DNA of 64,000 bases from UBA5239 sp040391785 (GCA_040391785.1 JBEBXH010000009.1:1-64000); one strand, 5' to 3'; positions 7,546 through 16,432 are shown, counted from the first letter of the stretch. The notes: generated from the sequence alone by a model not told the origin. Translations and numbers: made by a program.

Positions 7546-8967
7546 ATGGGTTCCGGCAAACTGGCAAGGCATGAGGAAACTTATTTCGACACGGTGCGCG
7601 GCATGTGCCGGAGTTGCCGGCAAATCGTTCCGGCCCGGATTTCGTTCCGTGATGATAGTGTTTATCAACAGTCAATCTGCCCGCAATGCGGGCCGGGGCG
7701 CGACACGCTGATTTCCATCAATAAAAACGACTACTTGCTTCGCCTTGGACAGGGCATGCCGGATGAATCACCGGTGCCCGGCGCGCAGCCATCCCGCCGT
7801 GGGTGCCCGTTCGACTGCGGGCCGTGTCAAATGCACGCTTCGCGGTGTCGGTTGCCGGTATTCTCGATCACCAACGCCTGTAATATGCAGTGCCATCACT
7901 GTTTTACTTACAACCGTCCGGACAAGCTGTATTTCATCAGCGAGGACGAAATGCGGCGGACGCTCGATACCATGCTGCAGGCTGCGGGCGGTCGTGTCGA
8001 CCTGGTCAACATCACCGGCGGCGAGCCGACGCTGCACCCCGAGCTCCTGCGTATGCTCGATTTATGCAAGCGCCCGGAGATCGGGCGAATCACCATGAAT
8101 TCAAACGGCATTCGCTTGGCGCAGGACAAGAAATTATGCGCTGCATTGGCAGAGCGCGATGTCTGCGTGGTTCTCTCCGTCAACGGCTTCGACGATGAAA
8201 CGTTGCGTTTTTTCCACGACACGTCCGGCATCGGCGAAATCAAGCGCCAGGCGATTGAGAACTTGACCGAAGTCGGCTGCCGGATGACATTGCTTAATGT
8301 ACTGGCGCGCGGCATTAATGAGGAGTTTTCCGGGCAATTGCTCGACATGATGCTGGATAACGATTTGATCCTGAACCTAAATTTCCAGACGCTCACCTAT
8401 ACGGGACAGGGCGGCGGCCATTTGCCCGAACCGCAGCAGATTCCTGCGGATGAGGCGGCGGCGATCATTGCAAACTACTCTAAAGGACGGCTGAAAACGG
8501 AGGATTTTCAGCCCCGGCCCGATGCGCATTTCCTGTGTTACCGCAACTGCTGGCTGCTGAAACAGGACGACGAATTGATGCCGTTTCGGCGCTTTGCATC
8601 CGAGGAGGAGTTGGCAAGGCTCGGCCATGGCGGTTACCTGCTGCACGTAGGCGAATCGTCGCAAATCTTCCGTGCGGCGATTGACCGTCTTTATGCCGAG
8701 GGACGCGATGAAGAATGCCGCTTTTTTCGCCGCATTTTGAACGAGCTGTATCCGGAGCAGTCGATCAGTGAATTTGAGCGGCAGAAACGTGCCGAAAAAT
8801 TTGTTCGTTCGATCTATATCCATGCGCATATGGATGAGGACAACTTCGATGCCTCGCGGGTCTGCGGCTGCCCGGATCAGGTGCCGACTCCGGAGGAAAA
8901 AATGATTTCCGCCTGCGCCTACAACCTCTTTTACCGCCAGAAGGATGAACGCTTTTATGTCGAATAA
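7546..8967 (+). CDS. Radical SAM enzyme resembling tetraether lipid synthase (Tes/MJ0619-like), first copy
   Basis: A 473-residue radical SAM protein with four cysteine groups: a rubredoxin-like set (C21, C24, C45, C48), a C-x3-C-x2-C-x6-C set in GCPFDCGPCQMHASRC (C87, C91, C94, C101), the SAM cluster motif CNMQCHHC (C112, C116, C119) and a C-terminal set around VCGCPDQ...ACAYN. ITGGEPTLHPEL is the usual SAM-binding segment. From family knowledge, this layout matches the group that includes archaeal Tes, which joins lipid tails by a C-C bond between unactivated carbons. Here it sits in a fatty-acid operon, so an acyl chain substrate is likely. The start at 7546 is chosen for the AGGGGA before it. 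Subfamily assignment is by motif memory, not alignment. Confidence 0.8.
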   Translation: MGSGKLARHEETYFDTVRGMCRSCRQIVPARISFRDDSVYQQSICPQCGPGRDTLISINKNDYLLRLGQGMPDESPVPGAQPSRRGCPFDCGPCQMHASRCRLPVFSITNACNMQCHHCFTYNRPDKLYFISEDEMRRTLDTMLQAAGGRVDLVNITGGEPTLHPELLRMLDLCKRPEIGRITMNSNGIRLAQDKKLCAALAERDVCVVLSVNGFDDETLRFFHDTSGIGEIKRQAIENLTEVGCRMTLLNVLARGINEEFSGQLLDMMLDNDLILNLNFQTLTYTGQGGGHLPEPQQIPADEAAAIIANYSKGRLKTEDFQPRPDAHFLCYRNCWLLKQDDELMPFRRFASEEELARLGHGGYLLHVGESSQIFRAAIDRLYAEGRDEECRFFRRILNELYPEQSISEFERQKRAEKFVRSIYIHAHMDEDNFDASRVCGCPDQVPTPEEKMISACAYNLFYRQKDERFYVE

Positions 8968-9508
8968 AGAACAGGACCGCAAGCGTCTGAAAGAGCATCT
9001 GAACCGTGGGACGACCGAACCGTTTATCCTGCGGCAGGAGGAGTGCGATTATTGCGCCTGCTACCTGTTGCTGTACGGATTGGGCGGACAACTGACGATG
9101 ATGTGGCGTTTTTTCTGCTGCAAACTGGCGGAACTGTCGGTCTTCGGAGTGGTCAAAAGCTTCTTTTATCGGCGGGCCGGGGTCAAGGTCGGACATGGAG
9201 TGGTGATCGCGCCCGGCGTGGTGCTGGATTATCTCTCGTGCGACTTGATTACGCTCGAAGACGGTTGCGTGATCGGCATGGGCGCGATGATCCTGACCCA
9301 TGAATACACGCCCTCGGAATCGCGGGTCGGCCGGGTCCGGATCGGGCGTAATGCGGTGATCGGAGCCCGGGCGGTAATCCGTTCCGGTGTAACGGTTGGC
9401 GAAGGGGCGACAGTGGGAATGATGAGCCTGGTAATCAAAGATATATTGCCCGGCGTGACCGTGGGCGGCGTACCGGCAAAGGAGTTGCGGAAGCATGTGG
9501 CAGGATGA
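8957..9508 (+). CDS. Hexapeptide-repeat (left-handed beta-helix) acyltransferase
   Basis: A 183-residue transferase. The second half is a run of hexapeptide repeats (VKVGHGVVIAPGVVLD, VIGARAVIRSGVTVGE) ending in the typical GGVPAKEL. The N-terminal 60 residues contain a hydrophobic, Cys-rich stretch (CDYCACYLLLYGLGG) that may associate with the membrane. Such enzymes usually move an acetyl or longer acyl group to a hydroxyl or amine; in this operon an acyl-ACP donor is plausible. The ATG at 8957 is preferred to 8945 because AAGGA lies at a workable distance only from the former. It overlaps both neighbours. Confidence 0.82.
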   Translation: MSNKEQDRKRLKEHLNRGTTEPFILRQEECDYCACYLLLYGLGGQLTMMWRFFCCKLAELSVFGVVKSFFYRRAGVKVGHGVVIAPGVVLDYLSCDLITLEDGCVIGMGAMILTHEYTPSESRVGRVRIGRNAVIGARAVIRSGVTVGEGATVGMMSLVIKDILPGVTVGGVPAKELRKHVAG

Positions 9509-10538
9509 ACTGTTTTATCACCGGCGCGGCTGGAATCTGATGAAGAATTTTCTGCTGAAGCGCCCGATCAATGTCAACTTGCAGGTGACGTGGAAATGCA
9601 ATTTCCGCTGTCAGGTGTGCGATTTCTGGAAACCGGAATTCCTCGACCGGCATGGCAAAAACGAGCTCAGCCTCGAGCAAATCGAATTCATCGGCAAGAC
9701 CCTGCACCGCCACTACGGCTGCAACATCATTTCGCTTTCCGGCGGCGAGCCCCTGATGCGCCGCGACCTCGATCAGATCATCGGTATCCTGAATCGGACC
9801 GGGCACTTCCCGATCCTGATCACCAACGGTTACTGGGTGGATGAAATGCGGGCGAGGGAGATTCAGCACGCGGGGCTGCAGGAAATTTCGGTGTCGCTGG
9901 ATTACGCGGACCCGGCGAAACACGACGCCCAGCGCGGCGTCCCCGGTGCTTTCGACCGCGCCGTCAAGGCGTTGGAACTGCTGAACAAATACCGCCCGAA
10001 ACCGCGCAACCGGGTGCATATGATTTCGATCCTGATGGACGACAATCTCGATCAGATCGAGCCGTTGATCAAGCTCGCGCGCGAGCTCGGCGTGACCTAT
10101 ATGGTGAATCTGTATTCCTGTTGCCGGGGAACCAAGGAACAGCACCTGCCGGGGCATTCCGTGACGGAGTTTCTGCTCGACCTCAAACAGCGTTACCCGG
10201 AGTTCATCACCATGACCAGTTATATCGAGCGTTTTGACCGGGCGATCAGCGAGGGAGGCATCGGTGAATGTCAGGGCGGCAGGCTCTTTTTCAACATCGA
10301 CAGCAACGGCGACATTTCGCGCTGTATCGACACCGTGGGCGAGAGTGCCGGTAACATCTTTCATGATAAATTGCCGACCGTTCTCCGTAAACTACGTGAG
10401 GAAACGGCGCAGGATCATTGCGCCGATTGCTGGACCAGTTGCCGCGGTTTCGCCGAGTGCATGTACAAGAAACCGCGCTTCCGTCAATATCGTGAATTCC
10501 TAAATTCGGTGAAGCCATATGCTCAAAAAACTGATTGA
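9495..10538 (+). CDS. Radical SAM protein with SPASM domain
   Basis: A 347-residue radical SAM enzyme. The SAM cluster motif is CNFRCQVC near residue 35, followed by SGGEPLMRRDL. The C-terminal part has a Cys-rich SPASM-like region (ECQGG, SRCIDTVG, DHCADCWTSCRGFAEC) that would hold auxiliary iron-sulfur clusters. SPASM proteins act on peptides, sugars and other substrates, so no product can be named. It lies between the two Tes-like radical SAM genes and overlaps both the upstream acyltransferase and the downstream gene. AAAGGAG at 9478-9484 supports the start at 9495. Confidence 0.87.
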   Translation: MWQDELFYHRRGWNLMKNFLLKRPINVNLQVTWKCNFRCQVCDFWKPEFLDRHGKNELSLEQIEFIGKTLHRHYGCNIISLSGGEPLMRRDLDQIIGILNRTGHFPILITNGYWVDEMRAREIQHAGLQEISVSLDYADPAKHDAQRGVPGAFDRAVKALELLNKYRPKPRNRVHMISILMDDNLDQIEPLIKLARELGVTYMVNLYSCCRGTKEQHLPGHSVTEFLLDLKQRYPEFITMTSYIERFDRAISEGGIGECQGGRLFFNIDSNGDISRCIDTVGESAGNIFHDKLPTVLRKLREETAQDHCADCWTSCRGFAECMYKKPRFRQYREFLNSVKPYAQKTD

Positions 10539-11931
10539 AATCGGGACCGGCCTCTGCCCGCAATGCGGCCGGACCATCCCCATGAAACTGCAAGAGCGCG
10601 AGGATGGCGCCGTATGGTTCGATAAATTTTGCCCGGACTGCGGCCCTTCGGAAGTACGCGCCTACAGCAGCGCTGCCGATTATGCCGCACGCCGCCAGGT
10701 GGTCGCCCCCGCGCTGATTCCGAACGCGTTCGCCGGGGATGCCGGTAAGCCGTGCCCGGAGGGCTGCGGCTTTTGTTCGCGGCACGAGCAGCACCTCTGC
10801 ATGCCGATTGTCGAGATCACTTCGCGTTGCAATATGGCTTGCCCGGTCTGTCTGAATTCGTCCGGCGGCAATTCACCGGATATGACGCTGGCAGAATTCA
10901 ACCATATCCTCGATAAACTGCTGGAGGCCGAAGACCAGATTGACCTGCTCAATATCTCTGGCGGCGAGCCGCTGCTGCACCCGAGAATCCTGCCGATTGT
11001 CGACGCCGCGCTGGCGCGCGAGGGTGTGGTCAAGGTCAGTATTTCGACCAATGGTTTGCTGCTGCTGGAAAACCCGATGTTATTGCGCGAATTGAAAAAA
11101 CGCGACGTGGTTTTGTCGCTGCAATTCGACGGATTCAACGAAGACGCCAATCGGAAAATGCGCGGGTGCGAGCTGAACGTCTTTCACCGGCGTCTGTTCA
11201 AGGTTCTGGCCATGTCCGATATGAATTGTTCCATCACATTTACGCTCGCCGGGGAGTGGAACGCGGCGGAACTGAACAGCGCTTTTGAGCTGCTGTTCAC
11301 TCACGACAATATCGTCAGTATGATGATCCAGCCGATGGCGTTCACCGGGCGCGGTTCCGGGCTACAGGGTGAGGTTTCCCGGTTCGACGTGGCGGCCGCT
11401 CTGAAACAGATCGACGCCTATGGTGTGCCGTTCGTTGCCGCCAAAGATTTCGCGCCGCTGCCATGCAGTCACCCATTGTGCTTTTCGCTGGCGTATTTCC
11501 TCAAACTTGATTCCGGGCGCTTCGTGCCGTTGAACAAAATCATCGATGCCCGGACGTTATTACAACAGGCCGCCAACAAGGTCGTTTTCGGGCTCAACGC
11601 CGACGAGCACAGTGAGCTGAAAGATATGGTCTACCAGCTTTGGGCGGAGTCGTCTGACGAGGCCGACGAAGTGCTCACTACATTGAAACGGCTACTGAAA
11701 AATTATACCGAGCCGAAAACGCAATGCAGCTGTAAATGCTTCAATCCGCGCCAGGCGTTCAACCTGATGGAACGCGAGATCAAATCCGTTTACATTCATG
11801 CGTTCATGGACCGTGACACCTTCGATCTCGCGCGGGTACGGCGTTGTTGCCAGGCTTACGCCTTGCCGGATGGACGGCTGATTCCGTGCTGTGCCCGGAA
11901 CAACGTCAACGCGGAGGGCGTCGGGCGATGA
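10519..11931 (+). CDS. Radical SAM enzyme resembling tetraether lipid synthase (Tes/MJ0619-like), second copy
   Basis: A 470-residue paralogue of the protein at 7546-8967 with the same cysteine architecture: rubredoxin-like C13, C16, C38, C41; CPEGCGFC plus a later Cys (C79, C83, C86, C94); SAM cluster C104, C108, C111 in CNMACPVC; and a C-terminal RRCCQAYALPDGRLIPCC. The last motif is closer to the archaeal type than that of the first copy, which has only CGC and a single downstream Cys. Two non-identical Tes-like enzymes in one fatty-acid operon suggest successive or cooperative radical steps. The stop overlaps the ICMT-like gene (ATGA). Confidence 0.8.
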   Translation: MLKKLIEIGTGLCPQCGRTIPMKLQEREDGAVWFDKFCPDCGPSEVRAYSSAADYAARRQVVAPALIPNAFAGDAGKPCPEGCGFCSRHEQHLCMPIVEITSRCNMACPVCLNSSGGNSPDMTLAEFNHILDKLLEAEDQIDLLNISGGEPLLHPRILPIVDAALAREGVVKVSISTNGLLLLENPMLLRELKKRDVVLSLQFDGFNEDANRKMRGCELNVFHRRLFKVLAMSDMNCSITFTLAGEWNAAELNSAFELLFTHDNIVSMMIQPMAFTGRGSGLQGEVSRFDVAAALKQIDAYGVPFVAAKDFAPLPCSHPLCFSLAYFLKLDSGRFVPLNKIIDARTLLQQAANKVVFGLNADEHSELKDMVYQLWAESSDEADEVLTTLKRLLKNYTEPKTQCSCKCFNPRQAFNLMEREIKSVYIHAFMDRDTFDLARVRRCCQAYALPDGRLIPCCARNNVNAEGVGR

Positions 11932-12614
11932 TTCGCAAATACTGGCAAGTCGGTTTGAATGTATTTCTGTGCGGCTTCTTCCTCGATTTCACCGTACATC
12001 AGTTCCATCAGTCGCTGACCAGTGAGAGCTTGCATTACGGGCTGGACTGGTACCGGATATATTGGGATTTCGACTGGCTGAATGCGGAGTGGTCACGCCT
12101 GCGGATTGTTGACTGGTCGTTCCGGCTGCAGAACCTGATTATGTGCCTGTTTCTGCTGATCCGCACGTTTCACCGTCAGGTCGATAAAAATGTGCTGCAT
12201 CAACTGGTGGCACTGGGCGCGTTTTTCAGCGGGGCTTTCATGATAGCCGGAGGGCAGCAGCCGGAGGGATTTGTGCTGATTGCGGCGACGGTGCTGGTGT
12301 TGGCGGCGAATCTGCTGGGAATCGTCAGCCTGTTGAGTTTGAACCGCAGTTTTGGGATTCTGATCGCCCGCCGCAAAATCAAAACCGGCGGCGTTTACAG
12401 CCTTGTCCGGCATCCGATGTACGACAGCGATATGCTACTGCGGGTCGGCTTTCTGATCGGATATTTTTCGCCGGTGAATCTGCTGCTGGTAATGGTGTCG
12501 CTGTCGCTGTATATTATTCGCGCCCGGCTGGAGGAGAACTTCCTGCTGCAGAACGTCGACTATCAGGTCTATGCGAAGCGGGTCAAATGGCGCTTTATAC
12601 CGGGTATCTACTGA
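11928..12614 (+). CDS. ICMT/phospholipid-methyltransferase-like membrane protein
   Basis: A 228-residue integral membrane protein with several hydrophobic helices. The C-terminal third reads GGVYSLVRHPMYDSDMLL, then a hydrophobic pair and RARLEENFLL...YAKRVKWRFIPGIY, the SAM-binding signature of the isoprenylcysteine carboxyl methyltransferase/PEMT group. It may methylate a carboxyl or other group of the lipid made here; substrate unknown. The ATG at 11928 overlapping the upstream TGA is preferred to an in-frame ATG 84 bases earlier. Confidence 0.8.
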   Translation: MIRKYWQVGLNVFLCGFFLDFTVHQFHQSLTSESLHYGLDWYRIYWDFDWLNAEWSRLRIVDWSFRLQNLIMCLFLLIRTFHRQVDKNVLHQLVALGAFFSGAFMIAGGQQPEGFVLIAATVLVLAANLLGIVSLLSLNRSFGILIARRKIKTGGVYSLVRHPMYDSDMLLRVGFLIGYFSPVNLLLVMVSLSLYIIRARLEENFLLQNVDYQVYAKRVKWRFIPGIY

Positions 12615-12628
12615 GGAGGTTCCGGAAA

Positions 12629-14068
12629 ATGTTTATTCGCAAGGTATATCTGGATCACAATGCCACGACGTTTCCGGCACGGGAAGTTCAGCGGAAAATG
12701 CGGGAAGTCATGCGCAAGACGGGCGGCAATCCCTCCAGTCTGCACACGGTCGGCCGTGCCGCCCGCGGTGAAGTCGAAGCCGCCCGCCGTTCGATTGCCG
12801 GGCTGTTGAATTGCGACCCGGACAACATCATTTTCACCTCCGGCGGGACCGAGGCCAATAATACCATTCTCAAAGGAGTATTCGGTAATTCCGGGACGCT
12901 GGTTACTACCGCCATCGAGCACGAGTCGATCATCGGCAGCAGCGAACAACTACGCAAGCGCGGCGTCAGGGTCGTCACCATTCCGGCGGGCAAGGGCGGT
13001 CGGGTTCGCGTGGAGGATATCGCCGCTGCCCTGACACCGGATACAAAACTGGTTTCCGTGATGCATGCCAACAACGAGACCGGAGCCGTCAATCCCATTG
13101 CCGAAATCGGCGCGCTGTGCCACTTGAAAGGAGTTCTGTTTCATACCGACGCGGTGCAGTCTTTCGGTAAGATTTCAACGGATGTCGACGAATTAAACTG
13201 CGATTTTCTGAGTTGTTCCGCGCACAAGATCAATGGCCCGAAGGGGATCGGGGCCATGTACTTGCGCGATCGTACCCTGCTTGAGCCGCTGATCTACGGC
13301 GGCGACCAGGAACACGCCTTTCGCGCCGGCACGGAAAACGTATTCGCGATTGCCGGGTTCGGCGTTGCTGCGGAGCTGAAAAAGCGCTCCATGAGCGACG
13401 ACTTCAGCCACCTGACCGCATGGCGGAAGGAGTTTCTCGATGGCTTGTGGAAAATCTTTCCGGAGCTCGTCGTCAACGAAGCTCCGGCGGAGGTGCAATT
13501 GCCCGGCACACTGAGCCTGACCTTTCCGGGAATCAGCAACCTGAACTTGCTGGCGGGGTTGGACTGTTACGAGATCGAAGTTTCGATCGGCTCGGCGTGT
13601 ACGGCGGACCGGATTGTTCCCTCGCATGTTCTGTTGGGAATGGGATACACGGAGGAGTACGCGCTCTCGACCATCCGCGTCAGTGCCGGGCCCGCCAACA
13701 ACCGGAAAGACCTTCGCTATACGCTGAAAGCTTTGGAGAAATTACTCCGCAATCCCGTGACCGGCTTCGAATACCTGATGCCGGAACACCTGACCCTCGA
13801 ACGCCGCCGCTCGGCCTACGTCATCGATATTCGCTGGCCCTACGAACGCATGCTGGCTGCATCCCTGCCGGAAGCTCACGAAGTGAACGCGCTGGGCTTT
13901 GAAAACTGGAGCCGCAAAGTGCCGACTGATAAAGAGATCATCATGCTTTGTTCCACCGGCATAATCTCCAGTCTGAACGGCTACAAGTTGGCTATGAAAG
14001 GCCACAAAAACGTGAAAGTCGTCTACGGAGGCTACAACGCCTACCGCAATTTAAACAGATTGGTTTGA
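12629..14068 (+). CDS. Cysteine desulfurase fused to a rhodanese domain
   Basis: A 479-residue fusion. Residues 1 to about 385 are an IscS/NifS-type cysteine desulfurase: YLDHNATTF, GGTEANN, HTDAVQSFGK, the PLP lysine in SAHKINGPKGIGA and the catalytic Cys in GSACTADRIVPSHVLLGMG. The last 90 residues are a rhodanese-like domain with VIDIRWPYE and an active-site Cys in MLCSTGIISS. The desulfurase frees sulfur from cysteine; the rhodanese domain could carry it as persulfide. As last gene of an operon with three iron-sulfur radical SAM enzymes, cluster supply is a likely role. The start at 12629 has GAGGAGG upstream; an earlier in-frame ATG overlaps the preceding gene. The 3' end overlaps the convergent TrmB-type gene by 18 bases. 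Confidence 0.92.
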   Translation: MFIRKVYLDHNATTFPAREVQRKMREVMRKTGGNPSSLHTVGRAARGEVEAARRSIAGLLNCDPDNIIFTSGGTEANNTILKGVFGNSGTLVTTAIEHESIIGSSEQLRKRGVRVVTIPAGKGGRVRVEDIAAALTPDTKLVSVMHANNETGAVNPIAEIGALCHLKGVLFHTDAVQSFGKISTDVDELNCDFLSCSAHKINGPKGIGAMYLRDRTLLEPLIYGGDQEHAFRAGTENVFAIAGFGVAAELKKRSMSDDFSHLTAWRKEFLDGLWKIFPELVVNEAPAEVQLPGTLSLTFPGISNLNLLAGLDCYEIEVSIGSACTADRIVPSHVLLGMGYTEEYALSTIRVSAGPANNRKDLRYTLKALEKLLRNPVTGFEYLMPEHLTLERRRSAYVIDIRWPYERMLAASLPEAHEVNALGFENWSRKVPTDKEIIMLCSTGIISSLNGYKLAMKGHKNVKVVYGGYNAYRNLNRLV

Positions 14069-14812
14069 AGGTTCTTCTTGCGAGATTTGCCAGACGGCGT
14101 CCCAGATGTTTTTCATGAAATCGTGGAACGCGGGGCTTTCGATGATGGCGCAGTAATTCTCCTTGGCGCTGGAAGCGATTGCGATGGATTGATCGTAAAT
14201 ATAGACCGCGGCCAGGTTCGGGCAGATACTTTTGGAAAAATACCGGACTTCACGTAAATTGTTCTCGCCGGGTTTCATCCATTCGTGCGGTGTTTCCGTG
14301 GCGGCTTCGCGGATGGCATATGAGCGGATTCCGTGCTTGATCCGTTCATGGACAAAGTCGAATTCCGCTTCCATCGAATGCTGGCGGAAAAATTCCGTCA
14401 TCGAGCCGAAATAGAAATATTCCTTGCTTTTGACTTTCAGCAGCGCGTCGTAAATTACCCGGATGCCTTCCTGCCAGTTGTAAAAGTGCACGCGGGGGCG
14501 GCTGGGACTGCTGTGGTAGAGCTCGAACAATCCCGGCAGAGCGTCGGCCAGAATGCTGGAGCGCATACGTTCCTCGTTCGCGAGGATTTCCGGTGATTCG
14601 GCGCAAAAAACCTTATGCCGCTTCGAGGTGGATTCCGTTACCAGTCCGCGCGCCTTCAGCGTTCCCAGGGCATCGTAGACCGTCGGATGCTGGAGCCGGG
14701 TATATTTCGCGATGGCGATGGCGCCTGACGGGCCGAGCTGAAGCAAGGCGAGGTAAACGGTGGCCTGGCGCCGGTTGAATCCGAGTCTTTCCAGTTGATT
14801 AAGGATATCCAT
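14051..14812 (-). CDS. TrmB-family transcriptional regulator
   Basis: A 253-residue regulator with a winged helix at residues 1-75 (LERLGFNRRQATVYLALLQL...VYDALGTLKARGLV), the TrmB pattern, followed by an effector-binding region. TrmB proteins commonly sense sugars. It is divergent from the redox cassette starting at 14984 and is the obvious candidate regulator of it. Its 3' end overlaps the convergent desulfurase-rhodanese gene. Confidence 0.85.
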   Translation of the reverse strand: MDILNQLERLGFNRRQATVYLALLQLGPSGAIAIAKYTRLQHPTVYDALGTLKARGLVTESTSKRHKVFCAESPEILANEERMRSSILADALPGLFELYHSSPSRPRVHFYNWQEGIRVIYDALLKVKSKEYFYFGSMTEFFRQHSMEAEFDFVHERIKHGIRSYAIREAATETPHEWMKPGENNLREVRYFSKSICPNLAAVYIYDQSIAIASSAKENYCAIIESPAFHDFMKNIWDAVWQISQEEPSNQSV

Positions 14813-14832
14813 CTGAATCTCCTGCGTTTTAA

Positions 14833-14858
14833 TAATGATAATCTATCTCGTAATGATA
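14833..14858. promoter_or_regulatory. Direct repeat in the TrmB-type regulator leader, possible operator
   Basis: TAATGATA occurs at 14833-14840 and again at 14851-14858, 18 bases apart, in the upstream region of the trmB-type gene. It could be a regulator site; AT-rich promoter DNA may also give this by chance. Confidence 0.3.
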
Positions 14859-14913
14859 CAAAATCAAGACTGCTGTCGGGTAGAGTCGACACTTTTTTTC
14901 TTCGATTTTAAGA

Positions 14914-14941
14914 TTGAATTCCGCCTTGTTTCTAATATAAT
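14914..14941 (+). promoter_or_regulatory. Promoter of the first redox cassette
   Basis: TTGAAT (14914-14919), a 16-base spacer and TATAAT (14936-14941) precede the ATG at 14984, which has AAAGGAAG as ribosome binding site. Confidence 0.75.
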
Positions 14942-14983
14942 GTATAGAAGACTGTATGGTCGTAATTACAGAAAAGGAAGCAT

Positions 14984-16420
14984 ATGGAAACAGATGTTCT
15001 GATTATCGGGGCGGGGGCGGTCGGCTGCTCGATTGCCCGTGAATTGACGAGATACGCGATCCGGGTCATGGTGGTGGACAAAAATGAGGACGTAGGCGGC
15101 GATGCCTCGAAGTCCAACAGCGCGATCATTCATACCGGATACGACGCCACGCCCGGCACACTGGAATCCGAGCTGGTCGTGGCGGCAAACCCGATGTACG
15201 ACAAGCTGGCGCGGGAATTGGATGTGCCGTTTGCGCGCATCGGGGCAATTTTGCCGGCAATTAATGACGAACAGTTTGAGAAACTTCCGGGGATTCTCGG
15301 GAAATCGTTTCAGAACCGCGTTTACGATGTCGAATACCTTCAGGGCAGGGAGCTTCTGGCCATGGAGCCCACGCTGAATCCGGAGGTGAAGGGCGGGCTT
15401 TATATTCCGCGCGAAAGCATCATCGATCCTTTTCTGCTGGTGACCGGATATGCGGAGAGCGCGTGCCGGAACGGCGCGAATTTTCTTCTGGGCACTACCA
15501 TCACCGGCATGGCGGTGGCAGATGGCGCCATCGTGGAAGTCCAGACCACCGCGGGCAAAATCACCGCGAAGTACGTGGTAAATGCGGCCGGGCTCCACTG
15601 CGACGAAATCGCGGATATGGTCGGCAAAATGGATTATAAAGTGAATCCCCGCAAGGGCCAGTTTTTCATCCTTGACCGCAATACGTCATGCCGGGTCAAT
15701 CATATCGTGCTGCCGATTCCGACCAAAATCACCAAGGGCAAACTGATGTGCCCGACCATCCATGGCAATATGCTCATCGGCCCGACGGCCGAAGATCTTC
15801 AGGATAAAACCGACCACGGCACGACGGCGGAAGGGCTGGCCGGCATCATTGACGATGTGAAGAAACTCATTCCCGGCATTCGCCCCGGCGACGCTATCAC
15901 CCAGTACTCCGGACTGCGTCCCAACAAGGTACCGGAGGGGCTCAGCGTCGACGTTTATGACGATGTCCGCAATTATGTGAATATTTCCGGGGTACGCTCG
16001 ACCGGGCTTACGGCCTCGGCGGCCCTCGGGAAATACGCGGTACGCAAACTCATGGAGATCGGCATGGCGGCCGAACCCAACCCGAAGTTCGATCCGGTTC
16101 GCAGGGGGATCCGGCTTTTTCGCGAGATGTCCGCGGGCGAACGCGATGAAGCTCTTTGCGCCAACCCGCTTTACGGGCGGATCATTTGCCGGTGCGAAAC
16201 GGTTACGGAAGCGGAAATCGTACAGGCGATTCACGGCGCGATACCGGCGCGCTCCGTGGATGCGGTCAAGCGCCGTCTGCGCGCCGGAATGGGGCGGTGC
16301 CAGGGCGGTTTCTGTGGTCCGAAGATCGTGGAAATCCTTGCCCGTGAACTTGACGTAGAAGCAGAAGATATTACGAAAAATCAGCACGGCTCTTATATGG
16401 TTACCGGAAAAGTCCTGTGA
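14984..16420 (+). CDS. GlpA-like FAD-dependent oxidoreductase with C-terminal [2Fe-2S] domain (copy 1)
   Basis: A 478-residue flavoprotein of the glycerol-3-phosphate-dehydrogenase/DAO group. VLIIGAGAVGCSIARELTRY at the N-terminus binds FAD. Near residues 402-443 it has IICRCE and GRCQGGFC, the four-Cys BFD-like [2Fe-2S] site. In Thermotoga and Firmicutes such proteins occur with an FAD/NAD oxidoreductase and a DUF1667 protein, as here, and are thought to form an anaerobic dehydrogenase complex. Glycerol-3-phosphate is the default substrate guess; another 2-hydroxyacid-like substrate is possible. A full paralogue lies at 30945-32429. Confidence 0.88.
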   Translation: METDVLIIGAGAVGCSIARELTRYAIRVMVVDKNEDVGGDASKSNSAIIHTGYDATPGTLESELVVAANPMYDKLARELDVPFARIGAILPAINDEQFEKLPGILGKSFQNRVYDVEYLQGRELLAMEPTLNPEVKGGLYIPRESIIDPFLLVTGYAESACRNGANFLLGTTITGMAVADGAIVEVQTTAGKITAKYVVNAAGLHCDEIADMVGKMDYKVNPRKGQFFILDRNTSCRVNHIVLPIPTKITKGKLMCPTIHGNMLIGPTAEDLQDKTDHGTTAEGLAGIIDDVKKLIPGIRPGDAITQYSGLRPNKVPEGLSVDVYDDVRNYVNISGVRSTGLTASAALGKYAVRKLMEIGMAAEPNPKFDPVRRGIRLFREMSAGERDEALCANPLYGRIICRCETVTEAEIVQAIHGAIPARSVDAVKRRLRAGMGRCQGGFCGPKIVEILARELDVEAEDITKNQHGSYMVTGKVL

Positions 16421-16432
16421 GGTAGAGATTAA

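Noticed and set aside
2269..14068. Operon as a classical ladderane or aryl polyene cluster
   Set aside because: Only the ketosynthase, reductase, dehydratase and ACP set matches. The Tes-like radical SAM pair and the ICMT-like gene do not fit an aryl polyene locus, and I see no desaturase as expected for ladderanes.
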